Shown here one piece after another: positions 1-7,634 of a DNA stretch of 15,164 nucleotides. The DNA lies in the NCBI GenBank assembly GCA_964593555.1, contig CAZQIC010000118.1, positions 1 to 15,164 on the forward strand, read 5' to 3'. Under the pieces are notes generated by a model. It made no database searches and was not told the origin of the DNA. It worked only from the letters and a program-made list of their open reading frames with translations. The translations under genes and the position numbers were made by a program. Each line of letters opens with the position of its first letter. Position 1 is the first letter of the stretch. This DNA comes from CAZQIC01 sp964593555. Its GTDB lineage: Bacteria > Bacteroidota > Bacteroidia > JAFLBG01.

Positions 1-62
1 CCCAATTCCCCTGCTCGTTCCCGTTATATAGAAATAATTTTTCATTCGAATATTTTAAAAGA

Positions 63-851
63 TTAATTCATTCCAAATACTTCGAGCGCATTGGCCGTGG
101 TAACTCTTCCAACTTCATTTATATCCATCTCTTTGATCTCACTTATTTTTTGCGCAATATCAATTATATAAGAACTCTCATTTCTTTTTCCCCGATACGG
201 AACAGGTGCGAGGTAAGGCGAGTCCGTTTCCAGCACAAGGTGTTTCATATCAATTTCTTTGACTACTTTATCCAAGCCGGAATTTTTAAAGGTAAGCACC
301 CCTCCAATTCCCATTTTAAATCCGCCAAGTGAAATAATTCTTTCCGCATCCGATATACTGCCAGAGAAACAATGAAATATTCCATTTAATTTTTCGCTGT
401 TCATTTCACTTACGATTTCAAAAGTTTCTTCAAAAGAGCTGCGAGTATGAATAACAATTGGCAAATTGTATTTTATAGCCAGCTCTATTTGTTTTCTAAA
501 TGCATGTTTCTGCTGTACAAAAAAAGTTTTATCCCAATACAAGTCTATTCCAATTTCTCCTACTGCATAAAACTTTGGAGCATCAGCATTTTTTTTTCCG
601 AGCCAGTATTCAACAACACTTAATTCTTCTCCATAACGTTCGTTTACAGAACAAGGATGGAGCCCCATCATAGGAAAACAATTCAAGGGAAATAATTTTG
701 TCAACTGCAGCATTCCGGGAATAGAATTGCTATCGATATTCGGTAGAAAAAATTTTTCAACTCCTTTAGAAATAGCATCCTTTACCACATCTTCCCTATC
801 CGCATCAAACTCTTCCGCATAAAGATGTGTATGGGTATCGGTAAAATTCAT
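63..851 (-). CDS. tatD: TatD family metal-dependent hydrolase (DNase)
   Basis: A complete 262-residue protein of usual TatD length, with an amidohydrolase-type TIM barrel. The metal and catalytic residues expected for the family are visible: H7 and H9 in TDTHTH, E99 in GEIGID, H135 in IVIHTR, H160 in FHCFSG and D210 in LETDSPYLAP. The family contains soluble cytoplasmic 3'-5' exonucleases or hydrolases; despite the name it is not part of the Tat translocon. The ATG lies 4 bp after the lptB stop codon, so it is very probably co-transcribed with lptB as the distal gene. Family assignment is firm; the physiological substrate cannot be read from the sequence. Confidence 0.95.
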   Translation of the reverse strand: MNFTDTHTHLYAEEFDADREDVVKDAISKGVEKFFLPNIDSNSIPGMLQLTKLFPLNCFPMMGLHPCSVNERYGEELSVVEYWLGKKNADAPKFYAVGEIGIDLYWDKTFFVQQKHAFRKQIELAIKYNLPIVIHTRSSFEETFEIVSEMNSEKLNGIFHCFSGSISDAERIISLGGFKMGIGGVLTFKNSGLDKVVKEIDMKHLVLETDSPYLAPVPYRGKRNESSYIIDIAQKISEIKEMDINEVGRVTTANALEVFGMN

Positions 852-855
852 TTTG

Positions 856-1587
856 CTAAACTGATTTTCTCAGCTCGAAATTTTTACCAAGGTACACTTT
901 TCTCACTTGTTCGTCGGCCGCTAATTCCTCGGCAGTTCCCGCTTTAAGAATACTTCCTTCGAAAAGTAAATAAGCTCGCTCCGTAATGGAAAGTGTTTCG
1001 TGTACATTATGATCTGTAATAAGAATACCAATATTTTTATCCTTTAATTTAGCCACTATGGCCTGAATATCTTCCACCGCAATTGGATCAACTCCTGCAA
1101 AAGGTTCATCGAGTAAAATAAATTTCGGACTAACAGCCAGGCACCTTGCAATTTCTGTTCTTCTTCTTTCTCCACCCGATAAAAGATCTCCCCTGCTTGT
1201 TCTGATGTGCTGCAAACCAAACTCATCTAATAATGATTCCAATTTATGCCTTTGCTCTTCCTTACTTAAGGAAGTCATTTCCAATACCGCAGAAATATTA
1301 TCCTCAACACTTAGCTTACGAAACACCGATGCCTCCTGCGCTAAATAACCTATACCCAATTGCGCCCTTTTATACATTGGCTCGTTTGTTATTTCTACAT
1401 CATCTAAAAATATTTTTCCTGAATTGGGTTTTATCATTCCAACGATCATATAAAATGATGTTGTTTTTCCCGCGCCATTCGGCCCTAGCAATCCAACGAT
1501 CTCACCCTGCCCCACTTCAATGGAAACATTGTTAGCCACTGTGCGGCTCTTATATTTTTTAACTAAATTTTCTGCTCTTAATTTCAT
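856..1587 (-). CDS. lptB: LPS export ABC transporter ATP-binding protein LptB
   Basis: A 243-residue ABC ATPase with every nucleotide-binding motif: Walker A at 35-43 (GPNGAGKTT), Q-loop Q84 in the LptB-like stretch YLAQEASVF, signature LSGGERRR at 136-143, Walker B ending D160-E161, D-loop at 165-167 and H-loop H193 in TDHN. The ERRR-type signature and the YLAQE segment separate LptB from generic LIV or lipid ABC ATPases. LptB powers the LptFG inner-membrane complex that pulls lipopolysaccharide out of the membrane for transfer over the Lpt bridge. lptF, lptG and lptC are not in the window. The gene lies 114 bp downstream of the DUF5686 gene and 4 bp upstream of tatD. Confidence 0.95.
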   Translation of the reverse strand: MKLRAENLVKKYKSRTVANNVSIEVGQGEIVGLLGPNGAGKTTSFYMIVGMIKPNSGKIFLDDVEITNEPMYKRAQLGIGYLAQEASVFRKLSVEDNISAVLEMTSLSKEEQRHKLESLLDEFGLQHIRTSRGDLLSGGERRRTEIARCLAVSPKFILLDEPFAGVDPIAVEDIQAIVAKLKDKNIGILITDHNVHETLSITERAYLLFEGSILKAGTAEELAADEQVRKVYLGKNFELRKSV

Positions 1588-1618
1588 GTGTATTTGCTTT
1601 TGTATTTAATGTCACATG

Positions 1619-1683
1619 CCCGCCTGCCATCGGGCAGGGAATACGCCATCCCTTTTGAGGTTTGTCCGCATAAGGCGGATGGC
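1619..1683. repeat. Nested GC-rich palindromes between the DUF5686 gene and lptB
   Basis: Two hairpin-forming units stand out from the AT-rich gap. One is CCTGCC (1623-1628) paired with GGCAGG (1633-1638) over an ATCG loop. The other has an outer arm GCCATCC (1645-1651) pairing with GGATGGC (1677-1683) and an inner arm TCCGC (1665-1669) pairing with GCGGA (1675-1679). The first unit shares CGCCTGC..GGGCA..GGGA with a second copy at 12410-12430, which marks it as a dispersed repeat. In the transcript from the DUF5686 gene the hairpins could slow or end transcription ahead of lptB, but no T-tract follows, so this is not called a terminator. Confidence 0.6.
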
Positions 1684-1701
1684 TATTTCATTTGATCTGG
1701 T

Positions 1702-4164
1702 TTAGAATGTCACCTGCATACACGCTCTTATACCGTATTTTGAAATATCCGGATTATCGCGATACGACAAACGCCATAACATATCTACCCTGAATATTTT
1801 AAATATATTTTCAATACCTGCACTTACTTCATAATAAGGCCCGCGGCTCAATGCATGCAGTGTTTCGGGGAAACTAAGCAATACACGGTTCTTCTGGAAC
1901 ACACTTCCAATTAGGTATTTTGCTGTAACCACTTCTCTCCATTTTAACTTACGCAACAGCGGAATTTTATTCAGAAAAAAACCTTCAAAGTGATGGAACG
2001 CAGAAATAGTAAAATATCTGTCGCTCGCAAACTCATAATAATTCATCATGTTGTAAGCGTATGGATCGTACACATATGTTTCGTTACCACCGTGCAATAC
2101 CATCAATGGATACGGGACCTGCCCGAATATTTTTCCACCCTCAAAAATATAATCAGTATATCCAAGAAGATTTATCCTGATGCGGTCTTCCACTTTAACG
2201 CTGAGGCGGCCATAATTATAATTACTAAAAAAAAGATCCTTTATACCTTTTGTATAATCAACACTCAATATAGGATATTTTGTTCCCATGCTCGCTCTTG
2301 AGAAGGCGCTTTCAATATATTTTTCATCATAAGCCATTCTTGCCAAAACTTTTACTTCAGAGGTAATTATATTTTTTTGAAATTTTATTGTCCCGTCTTC
2401 TGCTTTATAATCATATGTATATCCTCCAAGAGGTGTCATTGTACGATAGATGAAAAACATTTTTGTATTAAAACCCGTGAACCATTCTCTTTCATAATAA
2501 GGCCTGATCTGCTGAACGCTTGTCAGGTTATCAAGAGGCGTACGCCTGAAGAGCGACGCGATAATATTATCCTGTGTAAAACCATTTTGACTCTGACCCA
2601 ATATTTCAAGGTCGTTCTTATAACTGATACCCACTAACTGCCGCGGTTTTTTTGTAACGTATGATTTGAAAGCGATGTTATATTTAAATTTCTCATCCTT
2701 GAAACCATGTGCTGCGTAACCACTGAGCTCATACCAGGTGCTGAAAGCATTACTTGTCCTACCCCCTAACCTAACGCGCGCTCCTTCTATCCGATTAAAG
2801 CTAAGTGCATTGTAATACGGCCCATACTCGAAATCACCATGTACCTTATAACCAGTCGCAAAAATCGTAATCACATCTAACCAACTTTTATAAATGGGTA
2901 AGGACTGAATTGTATCCACCATTTTATAAATCTTCTTTTCATTGACAGATAACGTATCATGCCGCACTGTTTTCCAATATTCTTCGGTTTGTTTATAGGC
3001 CTCTTTCTCTACTGAAATATTTTCTGTACGTGAATAAAACTCGTCCTCCTTAGCGTGGTTAATTACAAAGTCTTTATATGATGTTGTTTTTCTCCCGTAA
3101 AATCCCGTCTTCTTATCCAATAAAGTAAAATCAACTACCAGCCTGTCTTTCGAAAGCATCCAGGTACTGTCCACGTATGTGTACGTTTGTATAACGTTAA
3201 GTGTACTTACATAGTTAATATTTGCATCTTCTGCTATGCTCATCTCTAGGCGCTTCACAGCAAACAACGTATCTGCTATCCACATATTGCCTTTGAAAGT
3301 CAGTTCCTGTTTACGTTTAGGCTTAAACTGAACCTGGTAACATTTGTGTCCATCAATATTCATGCTATCGATTATATAATACCGGTAATAAAACAAACCG
3401 TTATCTGAAATTGGACTCACAAATGTTTTACCAAACACCAAAATATTATTGTCATAAATATTTACCTTCTGATACATCTCTCCCATGAATTGCGAGACGC
3501 TTGCATCCTGTAAACCCGCAACTTTACTCCCTTTAATGACCTCTTTCTTAAATTGCGGTTTGCTCTTGTAATAATATTCTGATAATGATTCGGTCATAAA
3601 CAAAGGAAGGAATGGCTTTTGTTCAATATCAGAGCTATCGATATTATTAAAAATGAATTTCACCGGTTTAAGTGCACGGCTCTTCGTCATTTTATCAGAA
3701 ATGTTATTGAGATCGAATTCAATTTTATTATACACCTGGTATTGGTATGAGTTTAGGTTTTCCCTATCGGTTAAGGGCTTATTGGCTATCACCTTGCGCA
3801 AAAGCCTGTGCGCCGGATTCTCGCCTGGGTTAATTACAACTTCTTCCAGGTTGACCGAATTTTTTTTGAGCGCGACATTGATCACCTGTTCCTGCCCTCT
3901 GTTGATGCGCCTTGTAACTGGAATATAACCTACAAACGAAATCTGCAATGAATCTGCGGCAGAATTGGAAGATATAGAATAATAACCATCGAAATCGGTT
4001 GCAATACCATCCTTTGTTCCCTTCAGCAAAAGGTTAACAAACGGAAGAGGTTCTTTTGTTTCATCATCAACTACTTTCCCCTTTACCACAGTTGTTTGCG
4101 CAAAAACAAAACTGCTTTGCACAGTTATAAAAACAAAGAATAAAAACAGCCCAGTTTTTTTCAT
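1702..4164 (-). CDS. DUF5686 / carboxypeptidase-regulatory-like outer membrane protein
   Basis: An 820-residue exported protein. Residues 1-22 form a signal peptide (hydrophobic run ending FVFAQ). Residues about 27-105 are a CarboxypepD_reg-like beta-sandwich of the type that opens many Bacteroidota outer-membrane proteins (VKGKVVDDETKEPLPFVN, then a FDGYYSI turn). A long middle region of the DUF5686 family follows, and the last 350 or so residues are rich in alternating aromatic/polar strands ending in a C-terminal phenylalanine (CMQVTF), as in an outer-membrane beta barrel. No TonB-dependent plug domain is apparent. Its ATG directly follows the stop of the CMD gene with no gap, so translation may be coupled. 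The function of DUF5686 proteins is unknown to me; the setting between tatC and lptB fits an envelope role. Confidence 0.88.
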   Translation of the reverse strand: MKKTGLFLFFVFITVQSSFVFAQTTVVKGKVVDDETKEPLPFVNLLLKGTKDGIATDFDGYYSISSNSAADSLQISFVGYIPVTRRINRGQEQVINVALKKNSVNLEEVVINPGENPAHRLLRKVIANKPLTDRENLNSYQYQVYNKIEFDLNNISDKMTKSRALKPVKFIFNNIDSSDIEQKPFLPLFMTESLSEYYYKSKPQFKKEVIKGSKVAGLQDASVSQFMGEMYQKVNIYDNNILVFGKTFVSPISDNGLFYYRYYIIDSMNIDGHKCYQVQFKPKRKQELTFKGNMWIADTLFAVKRLEMSIAEDANINYVSTLNVIQTYTYVDSTWMLSKDRLVVDFTLLDKKTGFYGRKTTSYKDFVINHAKEDEFYSRTENISVEKEAYKQTEEYWKTVRHDTLSVNEKKIYKMVDTIQSLPIYKSWLDVITIFATGYKVHGDFEYGPYYNALSFNRIEGARVRLGGRTSNAFSTWYELSGYAAHGFKDEKFKYNIAFKSYVTKKPRQLVGISYKNDLEILGQSQNGFTQDNIIASLFRRTPLDNLTSVQQIRPYYEREWFTGFNTKMFFIYRTMTPLGGYTYDYKAEDGTIKFQKNIITSEVKVLARMAYDEKYIESAFSRASMGTKYPILSVDYTKGIKDLFFSNYNYGRLSVKVEDRIRINLLGYTDYIFEGGKIFGQVPYPLMVLHGGNETYVYDPYAYNMMNYYEFASDRYFTISAFHHFEGFFLNKIPLLRKLKWREVVTAKYLIGSVFQKNRVLLSFPETLHALSRGPYYEVSAGIENIFKIFRVDMLWRLSYRDNPDISKYGIRACMQVTF

Positions 4165-4518
4165 TTATTTATGTGAACTATTTTCTAATTCATCCCAAAA
4201 CTCTACAGCTCTTCTTGTATGTGGTATAACAATTGTTCCACCAACAATATTTGCAACCGCAAAAATTTCAAATACCTCTGCACGACTTACTTCCTGTTCT
4301 TTACATTTTATCAAATGATATTTTACACAATCATCACATCTTAATACCATTGAAGCAACAAGGCCAAGCATTTCTTTTGTTTTAACATTCAATGCACCAT
4401 CAGCATAAGTGTTTGTATCTAAGTTAAAGAGTCGTTTGAGAACAATGTTATCCTCAGCCAGAATTTTATCATTCATACGCTGACGATACTCATTAAATTC
4501 ATTTACACTACTACTCAT
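4165..4518 (-). CDS. Carboxymuconolactone decarboxylase (CMD/AhpD-like) family protein
   Basis: A small 117-residue, all-helical protein carrying the CMD-family redox motif CxxCxxxH as C61-D-D-C64-V-K-Y-H68, preceded by an LGLVASMVLRC helix and followed by EVFEIFAVANIVGGTIVIPH, as in AhpD-like CMD proteins. The CxxC plus histidine suggests a thiol peroxidase or disulfide activity rather than a true decarboxylase, since gamma-carboxymuconolactone decarboxylase itself lacks the Cys pair. It starts 10 bp after tatC ends, and its TAA directly abuts the ATG of the DUF5686 gene, so the three form an operon. The next-to-tatC position is, as I recall, common in Bacteroidota. Substrate unknown. Confidence 0.9.
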   Translation of the reverse strand: MSSSVNEFNEYRQRMNDKILAEDNIVLKRLFNLDTNTYADGALNVKTKEMLGLVASMVLRCDDCVKYHLIKCKEQEVSRAEVFEIFAVANIVGGTIVIPHTRRAVEFWDELENSSHK

Positions 4519-4528
4519 CCCTAATACA

Positions 4529-5368
4529 TTAAGTTGACAATTTCTTTTGCTGAGACCTGACTACGGAGCGTGATACAAATATGCTGATCTCGTATAACAT
4601 GTAAAGTGGAAATGCTACCAGCAATTGTGAAGACATATCGGGTGAAGGAGTAATAAGAGCCGCTACAATAAGTATTACCACCACAGCATGTCTTCTGTAT
4701 TTGCGCATAAATTCCGGGGTCATAAATCCAAATTTTGTTAAAAAGAAAACAATAATAGGCAGCTCAAAAACTATGCCTGTTGCAAGCGTAAGCGTAGTTA
4801 CCGTTGAAATATAGGAATCCATGGATACCATATTTGCCACATCTTTACTTACCTGGTAGCTGCCTAAAAAATTAACGGTTAACGGAACAATTATAAAATA
4901 ACTAAACGAAACTCCTGTCAAAAAGAGAAGAGAAGCAAAAAAAACAAAACCCGATGTATTTTTTCTTTCCTTTTCATGCAAGGCCGGTTTAATAAACCGC
5001 CATAACTCCCAAAGCACATAAGGAAACCCAAGGATTAATCCGGCCACAAAAGATATCCACATATGCATGGTAAACTGTCCCGACAACTCTGTATTGATAA
5101 GTGAAAATGGAATTTCGCCAATGCACATGCTATCACCAGCGCCAATAAAATGGGATACTTTACACATCACCCGGTAGGTGATAAAATCGACATGCTTAGG
5201 TCCGAAAATTATGGTACCAAAAACAAAATCATTATAACAAAAAAGGACAATCGCTAATGTGATAACCACTATTACCGACCTTACCAAGTGCCATCTCAGG
5301 TCTTCCAGGTGATCAAGGAAAGACATCTCACCCTTATTGCCTGATCTATCAAATAATTCTTTGATCAT
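4529..5368 (-). CDS. tatC: Sec-independent (twin-arginine) protein translocase subunit TatC
   Basis: A 279-residue polytopic inner-membrane protein with six predicted segments at about 28-48, 102-122, 139-165, 186-210, 226-241 and 247-266. TatC hallmarks are present: FLDHLEDLR at 17-25, where the acidic residue binds the twin-arginine signal peptide; LWELWRFIKPAL at 119-130; E202 in FELP inside TM4; and the TPSPD segment at 240-244. The loop between TM1 and TM2 (about 50-100) carries two cysteines, C69 and C82. TatC recognises folded Tat substrates and works with TatA, which is not in this window. It is the first gene of the minus-strand block and is divergent from the TPR gene across a 79-bp gap. 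Confidence 0.96.
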   Translation of the reverse strand: MIKELFDRSGNKGEMSFLDHLEDLRWHLVRSVIVVITLAIVLFCYNDFVFGTIIFGPKHVDFITYRVMCKVSHFIGAGDSMCIGEIPFSLINTELSGQFTMHMWISFVAGLILGFPYVLWELWRFIKPALHEKERKNTSGFVFFASLLFLTGVSFSYFIIVPLTVNFLGSYQVSKDVANMVSMDSYISTVTTLTLATGIVFELPIIVFFLTKFGFMTPEFMRKYRRHAVVVILIVAALITPSPDMSSQLLVAFPLYMLYEISIFVSRSVVRSQQKKLST

Positions 5369-5447
5369 AATTCAAATCGCCTCAACGCTGTTTATTTCTT
5401 ATTCAGATACAAATATCTAATTTTACCCATATTAAGGTAGAATAAAA
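5369..5447. promoter_or_regulatory. Divergent intergenic region between tatC and the TPR membrane gene
   Basis: This 79-bp gap must hold the starts of both the minus-strand tatC block and the plus-strand TPR gene. It contains a short inverted repeat, AGATA (5405-5409) / TATCT (5414-5418) with a CAAA spacer, which could be an operator or chance in AT-rich DNA. I see no good pair of Bacteroidota sigma boxes (TTTG / TAnnTTTG) on either strand, so promoter placement is an inference from gene orientation alone. Confidence 0.35.
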
Positions 5448-7487
5448 ATGACATTAAACAATAAAAATATTGTTTTGTATGCGCTGGTAATAGTTATGGC
5501 TATTATCATGACTTATTCCAACCATTTTCGTAATTCTTTTCATTTTGACGATTCCCATACTATCGAGAACAACATTTACATCAAAGACGTAAAAAATATT
5601 CCTTTATTTTTTAAGGACGCGGCTACTTTCAGCTCTTTGCCGCCTAACCAAACTTATAGGCCGATTGTTTCGGCGTCACTTGCGATTGACCATAAACTGG
5701 CAGGAGGCTTAACGGACACCTTTTATTTTCATCTTTCCGAATTCATCATCTTTTTATTTCAGGGCATATTGATGTATTTTCTTTTTAAAGCAATATTCAA
5801 GAATGAGAATTCAGCTGCCCTATTGTCATTATTTTCTGTTACATGGTATATGCTTCACCCGGCATGTGCGGAAACAATTAATTACATAATAGCCCGGTCC
5901 GACCTTATCTCCACATTTTTTGTGGTAATGGCATTTGTAATGTATATCTACTCTCCGTTTTCACGCAAATGGTATTTGTATTTGCTACCCATTTTAATTG
6001 GCAGCCTCGCTAAAATTTCGGCAATTGTTTTTGCGCCTTTATTATTTTTTTTCATTCTATTATTGGAACGGGACTCTGCTATCGAATTTCCTTCAAAGAA
6101 AAATATCAACACTTTTTTAGAAACACTGAAGTCTTCGTTGCCATCATTTATCCTTTGCATTGTTCTCTATTTTTTTATTCGCGGTATGGATGAAGACACC
6201 TGGGTTCCCGGCGGAACATCACCATTAAACTATCTTATTACACAGCCATACGTGATCATGCAATATTTTTTTACTTTTTTCCTGCCCATACATTTAAGTG
6301 CCGATACCGACCTAACAGCATTTTCCAGCATCTGGAACATTAAATTTTTTATCGGGTTATTTTTTATTTCTCTATTCATAGTGTTACTAATTCTCACATC
6401 CAGGAAAAAAGAATTTCGCATAATTAGTTTTGGTCTTTGCTGGTTCCTTATTGCGCTTTTGCCTACCTCGAGCATTATACCCTTTTCTGAAGTAATGAAT
6501 GATCATCGTGTCTTTTTTCCTTATATAGGATTAGTGATTGCAACTGTAAAAGCGCTGCAGGTACTATTCACTTCTATGCGTCAGCTAAATTCTATCAATA
6601 AAAATATACTCTTTACTTTATCAGTCTTTTTTCTTATACCATATTCATATGGAACCTACCAACGTAACATTGTATGGAAAACCGAAGAATCATTATGGAA
6701 AGATGTCACCATTAAAAGTCCGAAAAATGGCAGGGGACATATGAATTATGGTTTAACACAAATGGGAAAGAGAAATTATGAAGAAGCACTAAAGGAATTT
6801 ACAACCACTCTTGAGCTGTGGCCATATTACTCCTATGCACATATAAATATGGGGATATTAAAAGATGCAATGGGAAAAAGAAATGAGGCCGAACCTTATT
6901 TCCAAAATGCAATTAAACTAGGTCCGAATTTACCTGAATGTTATTTTTATTATGCAAAATTTTTAGCCAAAACCGGCAGATCAAATTTGGCAATTGACAA
7001 TCTTAACAAAGCCTTAGAACTAGCGCCCGCACACATTAACAGCAGGTATTTGTTAATGGAAATATTATTAAAAGATTCCAGATTCGATGAACTCAAAAAT
7101 ATTTCACAAAAAACACTTGTAATTTTACCTGGCGATAAGATTACACTCGGTTATCTTGAAGCATCTGAAACAAAAGGAACAGAGCTTGAACATCTTCTAA
7201 AAAAAGTAAATACCTACCCCACAGCTGAAGCGTATATTGAACTCAGTTTAATTTATTATAACAAAGAAGATTATATTAATTGTATAAGTGCATGCAACCA
7301 GGCACTAGCACTCAAACCCAACTACGCAGCGGCATATAATAATATTTGTTCAGCATTTAATCAGCTAAAGGAATGGGACAAGGCTATTGACGCATGCAAT
7401 ATGGCAATGAAAATCGATCCCAATGATCCATTGGCCAAAAATAACCTTGCCTGGGCGCAGGTGAATAAACAAATGCTAGTCAAATAG
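5448..7487 (+). CDS. TMTC-like multi-pass membrane protein with C-terminal TPR repeats (putative GT-C glycosyltransferase)
   Basis: A 679-residue protein in two halves. Residues 1 to about 410 hold roughly ten hydrophobic segments; residues about 425-675 hold six tetratricopeptide repeats plus a partial seventh, each with the usual A/Y-Gly-Ala-Pro spacing (for example MNYGLTQMGKRNYEEALKEF). The first loop after TM1 carries an acidic pair, D34-D35 in FHFDD, followed by YRPIVSASLAID (70-81) and later HPACAE (137-142) and ARSD (149-152). This order matches the GT-C fold of TMTC1-4-type protein O-mannosyltransferases, where the acidic pair follows TM1, so a polyprenyl-phosphate-sugar-dependent glycosyltransferase in the inner membrane is likely. 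Acceptor and sugar are unknown. It occupies the position between tatC and recQ. A TPR scaffold protein without enzyme activity is the alternative. Confidence 0.85.
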   Translation: MTLNNKNIVLYALVIVMAIIMTYSNHFRNSFHFDDSHTIENNIYIKDVKNIPLFFKDAATFSSLPPNQTYRPIVSASLAIDHKLAGGLTDTFYFHLSEFIIFLFQGILMYFLFKAIFKNENSAALLSLFSVTWYMLHPACAETINYIIARSDLISTFFVVMAFVMYIYSPFSRKWYLYLLPILIGSLAKISAIVFAPLLFFFILLLERDSAIEFPSKKNINTFLETLKSSLPSFILCIVLYFFIRGMDEDTWVPGGTSPLNYLITQPYVIMQYFFTFFLPIHLSADTDLTAFSSIWNIKFFIGLFFISLFIVLLILTSRKKEFRIISFGLCWFLIALLPTSSIIPFSEVMNDHRVFFPYIGLVIATVKALQVLFTSMRQLNSINKNILFTLSVFFLIPYSYGTYQRNIVWKTEESLWKDVTIKSPKNGRGHMNYGLTQMGKRNYEEALKEFTTTLELWPYYSYAHINMGILKDAMGKRNEAEPYFQNAIKLGPNLPECYFYYAKFLAKTGRSNLAIDNLNKALELAPAHINSRYLLMEILLKDSRFDELKNISQKTLVILPGDKITLGYLEASETKGTELEHLLKKVNTYPTAEAYIELSLIYYNKEDYINCISACNQALALKPNYAAAYNNICSAFNQLKEWDKAIDACNMAMKIDPNDPLAKNNLAWAQVNKQMLVK

Positions 7488-7634
7488 CTAGTTCATACTC
7501 GAGTATTTTTCTGTTTTCAAGCGAAATTGCATAATATTTTTATTGTTATTAAGCGGATTTTTTTTATTATATTTATATAGACCAGGATATCGACGTTTGA
7601 AGAGACATCTACGAGACGAGATTTAAACTTTAAC
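7488..7634 (+). promoter_or_regulatory. Intergenic region upstream of recQ
   Basis: The 147-bp AT-rich gap starts with a 12-bp perfect palindrome, ATACTCGAGTAT (7495-7506), running into a T-tract (7506-7510). That is a weak terminator-like hairpin 8 bp after the TPR gene stop. The rest is presumably the recQ leader and promoter, with GAGAC-containing sequence near 7599-7618. No clear sigma boxes can be fixed by eye. Confidence 0.3.

Noticed and set aside
7590..7625. GAGAC-type direct repeats upstream of recQ as a LexA-like operator
   Set aside because: The copies are short, unevenly spaced and not palindromic, so chance is as likely.
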